Under the pieces are notes generated by a model that did no database searches, was not told the DNA's origin, and saw only the letters and a program-made list of their open reading frames with translations. 11,774 nucleotides of DNA from contig WFSK01000234.1 in the NCBI GenBank assembly GCA_015486095.1, positions 1-11,774 on the forward strand, written 5' to 3'. This document shows positions 6,472 through 11,774 of the stretch, one piece after another (positions within the stretch are counted from its first letter, which is position 1; each line of letters begins with the position of its first letter). The position numbers and the translations under genes were made by a program. This DNA is from Thermotogae bacterium. Lineage in GTDB: Bacteria > Thermotogota > Thermotogae > B3-G13.

Positions 6472-7719
6472 TCAAGGATATATTCCCCGGAGTCTTGTAG
6501 CTTCCGCAACTCTGTTTATAGCCAGGATATATGCAGCCGTTCTTGGATCTGTGTTGTACTTTTCTTTCATCTCCATTACCCCATCGAAAGCCTCATCCAT
6601 TATCCTTCGCAATTCGGTTCTAACCCTTTCTACATTCCAGAAAAACGATTGTAAATCCTGTACCCATTCGAAGTAGGAAACCGTGACCCCACCAGCGTTG
6701 GCAAGAATGTCAGGGATGACGAGAACACCTTTTTTGTAAAGTATTTCATCTGCCTCTGGAAGAGTAGGACCATTTGCGGCTTCCGCGATGATCTTCGCCT
6801 TGATATCTTGAGCAATTTCCTTGGTTATAACCCCTTCAACTGCAGCGGGTACTAAAACATCACAATCGACGGTAAGTAATTCTTCGTTGCTTATCCTTTT
6901 CGTACCAGGAAAGTCCACTACACTACCGGTTTCTCTTTTGTGCTCCAAAACCTTAATAGGGTCTACCCCTGCTTCGCTGTATATACCACCTTTGGAATCA
7001 CTTACCGCAATTACTTTCGCTCCTTGTTCGGAGAGTAGCTGAGCTGCTATTGAACCTGCGTTTCCATACCCTTGTATCGCTACACGTGCATTGCTTAGAT
7101 CCAACCCCGTATGCTTTGCAGCTCTTATAACAGTAAAGGTCAAACCTCTTGCGGTTGCCTCATTTCTTCCTCTTGATCCACCTAATTCAACGGGTTTCCC
7201 TGTAACGACACCTGGTACGGAATATCCAACATTCATGCTATAGGTATCCATTATCCATGCCATGATCTGGGGATTGGTGTAGACGTCGGGAGCTGGGATA
7301 TCCTTTGTTGGGCCGATGACTATGGATATCTCGCTGATATACCTTCTCGTAAGCCTCTCGAGTTCCCCTGAGGACATTTTCTTGGGATCGCATGTTACGC
7401 CACCTTTAGCACCACCGTAAGGGATACCAACAACGGCACATTTCCATGTCATCCAAAATGCCAGGGCTCTAACCTCATCGAGGGTAACGTTGGGATGGTA
7501 TCTTATTCCTCCTTTAGCTGGACCTCTTGCTATGTTGTGCTGAACTCGGTAGCCATCGAATACCTCAAGCCTACCATCATCCATCTTCACAGGAATAGAA
7601 ACATGCAACTCCCTCTTAGGCCTCCTGAGAACCTTCTTGAGATTTTCATCCAATTTCATAAGCATTGCCGCTTTTTCGAATTGCTCAAGGGCAGTTTCGT
7701 AAACGTTTGTCTTAGCCAA
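6472..7719 (-). CDS. gdhA: Glu/Leu/Phe/Val-family dehydrogenase, probably NAD(P)-dependent glutamate dehydrogenase
   Basis: Interconverts glutamate and 2-oxoglutarate plus ammonia. 415 residues, the normal length for the hexameric bacterial/archaeal type. The glutamate-binding domain has GPAKGGIRYHP (66-76), MTWKCAV (90-96) and the active-site PYGGAKGG (100-107, catalytic K105). The nucleotide domain has GYGNAG (217-222), and the C-terminal part has DILANAGGVTVSYFEWVQ. The sequence is very like thermophile GDHs, including the ending RGIYP. The start is TTG 7719, set by GGAGGTG (7728-7734) 8 bases upstream; no ATG is near. In a peptide-fermenting anaerobe it would deaminate glutamate for energy. 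It is monocistronic: its own promoter upstream and terminator downstream. Leucine or valine dehydrogenase is less likely. Confidence 0.95.
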   Translation of the reverse strand: MAKTNVYETALEQFEKAAMLMKLDENLKKVLRRPKRELHVSIPVKMDDGRLEVFDGYRVQHNIARGPAKGGIRYHPNVTLDEVRALAFWMTWKCAVVGIPYGGAKGGVTCDPKKMSSGELERLTRRYISEISIVIGPTKDIPAPDVYTNPQIMAWIMDTYSMNVGYSVPGVVTGKPVELGGSRGRNEATARGLTFTVIRAAKHTGLDLSNARVAIQGYGNAGSIAAQLLSEQGAKVIAVSDSKGGIYSEAGVDPIKVLEHKRETGSVVDFPGTKRISNEELLTVDCDVLVPAAVEGVITKEIAQDIKAKIIAEAANGPTLPEADEILYKKGVLVIPDILANAGGVTVSYFEWVQDLQSFFWNVERVRTELRRIMDEAFDGVMEMKEKYNTDPRTAAYILAINRVAEATRLRGIYP

Positions 7720-7739
7720 TTATATGTCACCTCCGCAAT

Positions 7740-7766
7740 GAATTCCCCATCTCCTGGGGTAGATTC
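7740..7766 (-). promoter_or_regulatory. Leader hairpin just upstream of the dehydrogenase ribosome site
   Basis: On the minus strand CCCCA pairs with TGGGG around a GGAGA loop, with an outer GAAT/ATTC stem. The structure ends 5 bases before the Shine-Dalgarno at 7728-7734 and shows a Shine-Dalgarno-like GGAGA in its loop, so it may affect ribosome entry or mRNA life. This is weak evidence from pairing only. Confidence 0.4.
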
Positions 7767-7794
7767 CCCTATCGCTCTTTCCCTGTGATGTTTA

Positions 7795-7822
7795 GGTATA
7801 ATCACATGTTAGTTACGGTCAA
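7795..7822 (-). promoter_or_regulatory. Promoter of the glutamate dehydrogenase gene
   Basis: On the minus strand a -35 TTGACC (7817-7822) is followed by a 16-base spacer and a -10 TATACC (7795-7800). The start would be near 7788, giving a leader of about 70 bases that contains the hairpin. The -35 is strong, the -10 matches 4 of 6. Confidence 0.55.
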
Positions 7823-7875
7823 AGATCTCAAAATTAGTGTATCATTAAGTGCAAAAAAGATCAAGTTTTGGGCTG

Positions 7876-7881
7876 TATAAT
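7876..7881 (+). promoter_or_regulatory. Isolated consensus -10 box before the inverted-repeat element
   Basis: TATAAT with TG directly before it, facing away from the dehydrogenase gene. A transcript from it would start near 7888, where the long inverted repeat begins. No good -35 was found, so it is only a candidate. On the other strand the same place reads as a T-run (TTTTTT) after the inverted repeat, which could end a minus-strand transcript. Confidence 0.35.
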
Positions 7882-7887
7882 AAAAAA

Positions 7888-8240
7888 GTTGATGGAGTGA
7901 TTGAGGTAAACCACTATCGTTGTTGAGAGGCTGTTGTGAGTGTCCATATTATGAGTGTGTGATCTGTTCAGGGATGGTGCAGGCATTTCTCGCTCGTTCA
8001 CTCGACTTTCCGCTGGTCAGTGGCGAGCGTTCTTCCTTAAACGCCGCCACATTCATAACATCCTGTTATTCACCAGTGAAAAGTCTTCGTTCACTTCGCT
8101 ATGCCTTGCAACACCCTTCACAGATCACGCACTCATAATCCTGCAAAACTAACCGAATCAAGCATTAAGGTACACTCACATTCGCCTCGAAACAACGATA
8201 GGTTTACTTCACAACCACTTACAACACTTCACACATCGAG
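7888..8240. repeat. Long imperfect inverted repeat, about 350 bp, MITE-like element or structured RNA
   Basis: Two arms of about 130-160 bases are imperfect reverse complements. Blocks found by eye: 7903-7912 with 8201-8210; 7915-7943 with 8172-8200 (24 of 29 positions); 7948-7973 with 8114-8139 (23 of 26); 7974-7986 with 8101-8113 (with a one-base shift); 8004-8017 with 8072-8085 (12 of 14). The right arm has about 28 extra bases near 8140-8171. The centre holds two more hairpins: GTGGCG/CGCCAC plus GCGTT/AACGC (8020-8050) and ATAACA/TGTTAT (8055-8069). There is no transposase and no codon-like pattern. It may be a degenerate palindromic mobile element or a long rod-like non-coding RNA on either strand. 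I do not recognise a known RNA family. Confidence 0.7.
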
Positions 8241-8454
8241 ATATACCTTCTACCGAATTGTTGAAGGAGAGAAAAGTCTTGTTTAGATTTTCATCAACAC
8301 AGTTTGGCATAGAGCCGTTTTGGGTCTTTGATGTATAATGTTGTTTTGAAGTGTTAAATTACCTGAACAGAGAACTATAGAAGGTTCCAGGATTATCTTG
8401 ACTAAGACCATGGTGGACCTCTATCTGAGAATTGAGGGGATGAATGTATATTTA
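8241..8454. other. AT-rich intergenic stretch with no supported gene
   Basis: Between the inverted repeat and the XRE promoter I see no gene. It holds a small stem CCTTC...GAAGG at about 8247-8268, an isolated TATAAT at 8334-8339 without a -35, and TGAAGTGTT (8347-8355), the reverse complement of AACACTTCA at 8223-8231 at the edge of the inverted repeat. That suggests the repeat once reached further. Confidence 0.4.
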
Positions 8455-8463
8455 TGGTATAAT
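8455..8463 (+). promoter_or_regulatory. Extended -10 promoter of the XRE/LexA-like gene
   Basis: TGGTATAAT is a full extended -10 element (TGn plus TATAAT), about 40 bases before the start codon. The nearest -35-like TTGAGG (8432-8437) has a 20-base gap, too long for a classical pair, so the extended -10 probably carries the promoter. Confidence 0.55.
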
Positions 8464-8503
8464 GATTCAAACTGATATTACTATAATCAATAGGAGGTGA
8501 GTT

Positions 8504-9142
8504 TTGAACATGGCTTTTCAGGGAAAGTTACTTAGAAAATTGAGGAAAGAAAAGCATTTAACCCAGATCGAATTAGGTAAAATGGTAGGTTTGTCTCAAA
8601 CTATGATAGCAAGATATGAAGCCAATGCAAATGAGCCTTCATCAGCTACTTTGCACAAGTTTGCAAGGATATTCGATACATCAACGGATTATCTCTTTGG
8701 GCTAACTACGGAAAGAAAACCCTCCAGGGCAGTAAAACGCACCAGAAAAAGACTTACGATATCGAATTGGTTGCCCTTGATGCAAGGGGATGAGAGTGGT
8801 AACCTGGTCGCTATCGATTTCGTTTCACCTGTCGATCCTTCCTTAACGCAAGATAATTCTTTTGCTTTCCTTATCTATGACGAAGCTATGTCCCCCTATG
8901 CTGGTATAAATTCTATAGCATTTGCGAGAAAAGATATGAATCCAGCTGAAGGACGCATGGTAATAGCGAGTTACGAAAATAAGATATATTGCCGTTATTA
9001 TCATACGGGCAAAAAGGGTAACGTAATTCTTTTACCTGAAAATCCTAATTATATGCCAGTTTGGGTGGAATCATCGAAAGATTTCCTCGTATACGGCGTA
9101 GTGATCAAAATAGTTTATGAACCACCTATAAAACGCTTTTAA
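8504..9142 (+). CDS. XRE-type regulator with catalytically dead LexA/S24-like C-terminal domain
   Basis: 212 residues from TTG 8504, which lies 6 bases after GGAGG (8493-8497); ATG 8510 is an alternative but 12 bases away. Residues 7-66 are a Cro/C1-type helix-turn-helix: LRKLRKEKHLTQIELGKMVG, SQTMIARYE, then NEPSSATLHKFARIF and DYLFGL. A basic linker (71-84) joins a LexA/S24-like fold with DEAMSP (126-131), LLPENPNY and a final VYGVVIKIVYE. In active S24 proteins the motif is xSMxP with catalytic Ser; here it is Ala128, and the Lys position is Cys163-Arg164. No Ala-Gly cleavage pair is seen in the linker. It should bind DNA and sense a ligand or partner, but not self-cleave. Targets are unknown; its last four bases overlap the end of the convergent csaB. 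Confidence 0.85.
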   Translation: MNMAFQGKLLRKLRKEKHLTQIELGKMVGLSQTMIARYEANANEPSSATLHKFARIFDTSTDYLFGLTTERKPSRAVKRTRKRLTISNWLPLMQGDESGNLVAIDFVSPVDPSLTQDNSFAFLIYDEAMSPYAGINSIAFARKDMNPAEGRMVIASYENKIYCRYYHTGKKGNVILLPENPNYMPVWVESSKDFLVYGVVIKIVYEPPIKRF

Positions 9143-10224
9143 CCCTCTATCTGATCTAACAACGATGATAATAACTTCATCATTTTTTCCGCTCTTTTTT
9201 CCAATTTCGCTCGAACAGAGGCGATGGTCCTTCTTTTATTCGATTCATTCGTTCTTTCTATTTCTCTTGCTATTTCAATAGGATCGAATTGCCCCAATGG
9301 ATAAACCAAATGGCAAGAGAAATTCTCGGCAACGAAATTCACGATCTTAGATTGCTGGGATAGGGCAATAAATGGAATTTCATTGAGGATAGACAATAGT
9401 ATGCCATGTAATCGGGAGGAGATCACAAAAGAAGCATCTTTTATAGTTTTGTCAGCGTTTACTACCTTTTCTACGTAGGTCAAGGAACGGTCTTTTGGTT
9501 TCAGATGCAGGAATATTTCATCACATAACCTTTCATCTACACCACTTTGGAATGGTAAAAGAATAGCTTGTTCAAACTTCCCACTCAATAACACATCTAT
9601 GATATCGCAGATTTTACCAACGAATTCTCGTCTCTTTTGCACTTTCCAGTTCGTGGGTATATGTGGTATTATAACGAGATTCTTGATATTCTTACTTTTC
9701 TCTACGTGTTCTTCTGGAAACGAGAATACCAGATCCGTTCCTAAGAAGACGTTCTCTTTATAAACAGCAATATCCTTGATATATTCATAAGACCTTTTAT
9801 CTCTTAACATTGCGACTATCTTCTTATATTTCATCATTTTCTTCAAGATCGCGATGCTCCTCTTTCTCTTCAATGGACCGATAGACTGTCCAAGAAGAAT
9901 ACACTTCTTTCTCCATAGGATACCCAACCTTATGGGAAGCGTGTAGTACACAAAGGATCGATAGCTCGTTTCATCCTGAAGTAATTCCCCTCCACCACTT
10001 ATTACCAGATCCGAATGATGAACTGTCTTCATAATGGAAAACAGATCGTATCTCGGCAACAGGTGTATCCTTAGAGAAGTTCGTGTCTTCAGTTCATTTT
10101 TCGGGTACGGTATATATAATTCCACGTAGTGATCCACATTCTCCAGGAATCTCAAGATGGTGTTGAAGATAAGTTCATCTCCAAGATTTTCGTAACCGTA
10201 ATAACCCGATAAGAAAATCTTCAT
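9139..10224 (-). CDS. csaB: Polysaccharide pyruvyl transferase CsaB
   Basis: Transfers pyruvate from phosphoenolpyruvate to a secondary cell-wall polymer; the ketal is the ligand for SLH domains of surface-layer proteins. 361 residues, the usual length. The N-terminus SGYYGYENLGDEL matches the family opening GYYGxxNxGDE. Later come VISGGGELLQDETSYRSFVYY, LGQSIGPL and the C-terminal SSRLHGILLSIL, all typical of CsaB. No signal peptide is seen, so it acts in the cytoplasm. The ATG at 10224 is 7 bases after the DUF5693 stop, with AAAGGAAATGAG upstream; the two genes form an operon. It meets the XRE gene tail to tail, the stops sharing TTAA, with no terminator between. Confidence 0.92.
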   Translation of the reverse strand: MKIFLSGYYGYENLGDELIFNTILRFLENVDHYVELYIPYPKNELKTRTSLRIHLLPRYDLFSIMKTVHHSDLVISGGGELLQDETSYRSFVYYTLPIRLGILWRKKCILLGQSIGPLKRKRSIAILKKMMKYKKIVAMLRDKRSYEYIKDIAVYKENVFLGTDLVFSFPEEHVEKSKNIKNLVIIPHIPTNWKVQKRREFVGKICDIIDVLLSGKFEQAILLPFQSGVDERLCDEIFLHLKPKDRSLTYVEKVVNADKTIKDASFVISSRLHGILLSILNEIPFIALSQQSKIVNFVAENFSCHLVYPLGQFDPIEIAREIERTNESNKRRTIASVRAKLEKRAEKMMKLLSSLLDQIEG

Positions 10225-10231
10225 CTCTATC

Positions 10232-11774
10232 TCATTTCCTTTCGATCGTCGTCCCCGACGATATTCGACTCAAGATCCATTCGAATACGATGCCGAAGAC
10301 GAGGCCAAAACATACACCGTATATAGTTCTCAAGATGGAGAGAAGAATCGGTGTCTGAATGTGACAGAATGTATTCATAGTAGATATTGGGCCTACCGCT
10401 GATAACAGTAACATAAGTGGTGTATATCGCCTTAGCCAATCGATCTTGTTTCTCAAGCCGATCCATAACAACGGATATCCTATCAAGCATTCTTTGAATC
10501 TTGGGCGTACGAAAAGGAATCTGTCCAGCCAGTCTCTCAATCTTCTTTCAAAAGTAGAAGGGGGAATAAAAGGATAATTGCCAGAGCGCATCACATAAAA
10601 TATAGATGCAACTCCCAATAACACCAGTATCAATATATCCATCTTCGTGGGTGAGAAATATCTCGTGAAATATCCTCTTTCTAAGTATCTAATGGCGATC
10701 AGAATTATCGGAAGAACGAGTGCGATCTTCACCCCTCTGAAGACTAGTGCACCGTTTATATATCGCATATCGAATAGTAGCACCTGAATGAAAAGGCCAC
10801 CGATAAATGCAAGTAGAAAGGTCAATAGATATAATATGAAAGCCTCTTTTTTTCCTCTGCTTTCTTTTTCCACTACTGAATAGATATATACGATAGAGGA
10901 AAAGACGATGGCGTCGATAACGGCAGATATCTCTAAGGTGTGCTTAGGATCCAGAATGTAAGAGATGATCGCAAGAACTGACAATGTTATGAAAAGGGTC
11001 CATTCTTTTGATATATTCAATTTTATTCCCAGAGCTTCGATGATAAGGATAAAAGAGAAGTTCAAGATGAAGAATATGAAAAAGAGTTGATACTTATTCA
11101 TTATAGAATTACACATATAGGGTAAGGCTAAATGTCTTTCTATCGATATGCCAGCTTTTCTTATCGAGTTCCTTATCTCTTTCAGAAATCGAATGTTTTC
11201 CTGTAGGCTCGCATTTGGAATGGGATATATCCATAAAACATTCGCATTTCGTTCTAACACTGCCCTTCTATAACGTGCGATCATAATATCCTCCGTCTCT
11301 CTTCCCATCTTCTCCATCTCTGCTTTCTTTATCCTGTGTATGCGAAATCCATTTCCTCGTTTCATCACGAGTCTTCTACCGAGAGTGGTAGACGGATCGA
11401 ACTCGACAAAGCCTACGGCAACGTCATCGTTGGCAGATACGTAACTCTTTATAGTATCTATCTTCTTCTCATCCTTACCCTTTCCTACAACTGTAACCAA
11501 AGTAACATTTTTCAACGGTACTTCGATGTCCTTATCGAGGTCGAAGACATAAGCCGTCTGGAATGTATCGTACGTTCGTTTCCAGGAAGAGGTAAAGATC
11601 AGAGAGACACCACAGTCATGCAATTCTTCGATTATTTTCTTTCTATCGAGTGATAATTCGAAGAAAGATTCATCTACTCCAATTGCCACCTTGTTCCTTT
11701 GAAAGTCGATGTAGATCCGTTGTATCAAAGGAATCATGCATACAACTATCGATATCGTTAACATTACGATGAAC
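10232..11774 (-). CDS. DUF5693 multipass membrane protein, start at or beyond window edge
   Basis: At least 510 residues. ATG 11764 is possible, but the frame stays open to the edge, so a few more N-terminal residues may lie outside. An N-terminal hydrophobic segment (about 1-17) is followed by a soluble domain of about 200 residues (IGVDESFFELS; later GVSLIFTSSWKRTYD), then eight or so membrane segments at roughly 225-245, 255-272, 280-297, 308-331, 345-360, 376-392, 448-465 and 472-498. Between the last ones are FVRPRFKECLIGYP and ISTMNTFCHIQTPIL, the conserved patches of this family. DUF5693 is uncharacterised and is often next to csaB in Gram-positive and related anaerobes. By context it may export or modify the pyruvylated polymer; that is inference. 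The family is usually somewhat longer than seen here. Confidence 0.82.
   Translation of the reverse strand, partial: FIVMLTISIVVCMIPLIQRIYIDFQRNKVAIGVDESFFELSLDRKKIIEELHDCGVSLIFTSSWKRTYDTFQTAYVFDLDKDIEVPLKNVTLVTVVGKGKDEKKIDTIKSYVSANDDVAVGFVEFDPSTTLGRRLVMKRGNGFRIHRIKKAEMEKMGRETEDIMIARYRRAVLERNANVLWIYPIPNASLQENIRFLKEIRNSIRKAGISIERHLALPYMCNSIMNKYQLFFIFFILNFSFILIIEALGIKLNISKEWTLFITLSVLAIISYILDPKHTLEISAVIDAIVFSSIVYIYSVVEKESRGKKEAFILYLLTFLLAFIGGLFIQVLLFDMRYINGALVFRGVKIALVLPIILIAIRYLERGYFTRYFSPTKMDILILVLLGVASIFYVMRSGNYPFIPPSTFERRLRDWLDRFLFVRPRFKECLIGYPLLWIGLRNKIDWLRRYTPLMLLLSAVGPISTMNTFCHIQTPILLSILRTIYGVCFGLVFGIVFEWILSRISSGTTIERK

Noticed and set aside
7888..8240. RNase P RNA, tmRNA, SRP RNA or 6S RNA
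   Set aside because: By eye there is no GAGGAAAGUC-type core, no tag-coding frame with a tRNA-like end, no GGAA-tetraloop SRP motif, and the arms are far longer than in 6S RNA. An Rfam covariance scan would be the decisive test.
7920..8286. Three short plus-strand open frames in the inverted-repeat region
   Set aside because: They lie inside the imperfect inverted repeat, lack ribosome sites and show no protein-like composition.
1..11774. CRISPR array, tRNA or rRNA genes, transposase
   Set aside because: No regularly spaced repeats, no credible tRNA T-arm outside coding genes, no rRNA-like stretch and no transposase motif were seen on either strand.

Overview
The window looks like the chromosome of an anaerobic, probably thermophilic bacterium of moderately low GC. 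The best guess is Synergistota, with Thermotogota as the alternative. The grounds are a tripartite tricarboxylate transporter subunit, MinD-type ATPases carrying an inserted two-cluster ferredoxin, a hexameric-type glutamate dehydrogenase, a CsaB/DUF5693 pair, strong AGGAGGTGA-type Shine-Dalgarno sites and many TTG/GTG starts. The placement rests on gene content, not on a search. No tRNA, rRNA, CRISPR array or transposase gene was seen.

Layout. (1) 1-785, plus: the 3' end of a TctA-type permease gene, overlapped by a small cupin gene. (2) 856-4394, plus: a compact redox/metal cluster behind a TTGACA-17-TACTAT promoter whose -10 box is covered by a perfect 12+12 palindrome. Its genes are two Gly/Tyr-rich DUF5320-like proteins, a strong hairpin, two tandem MinD-like ATPases with ferredoxin inserts, a NifX/NifB-type cofactor-binding protein, a 2[4Fe-4S] ferredoxin with an RGMG-repeat tail, and a PadR-type repressor. 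(3) 4426-7719, minus: thrS and a Glu/Leu/Phe/Val-type dehydrogenase, separated by a hairpin terminator. (4) 7720-8503: 784 bases without a credible gene. It holds the dehydrogenase promoter and leader hairpin, a long imperfect inverted repeat of about 350 bp, and the promoter of the next gene. (5) 8504-9142, plus: an XRE-type regulator with a LexA-like C-terminal domain that lacks the catalytic Ser and apparently the Lys. (6) 9139-11774, minus: csaB (cell-wall polysaccharide pyruvyl transferase) behind a DUF5693 multipass membrane protein that runs to the window edge.

How the genes work together. The 0.9-4.4 kb cluster resembles the anaerobe-specific 'orange protein' type of system, in which MinD/Mrp-like Fe-S ATPases are encoded with a NifX-fold metal-cluster carrier. 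The likely reading is assembly or delivery of a metal-sulfur cofactor, with the terminal PadR protein repressing the promoter through the palindrome. CsaB and DUF5693 probably act on pyruvylation or export of the cell-wall polymer that anchors SLH-domain surface proteins. The two most unusual items are the long inverted repeat at about 7888-8240, which may be a structured RNA or a MITE-like element, and the splitting of the DUF5320 architecture over two adjacent genes.
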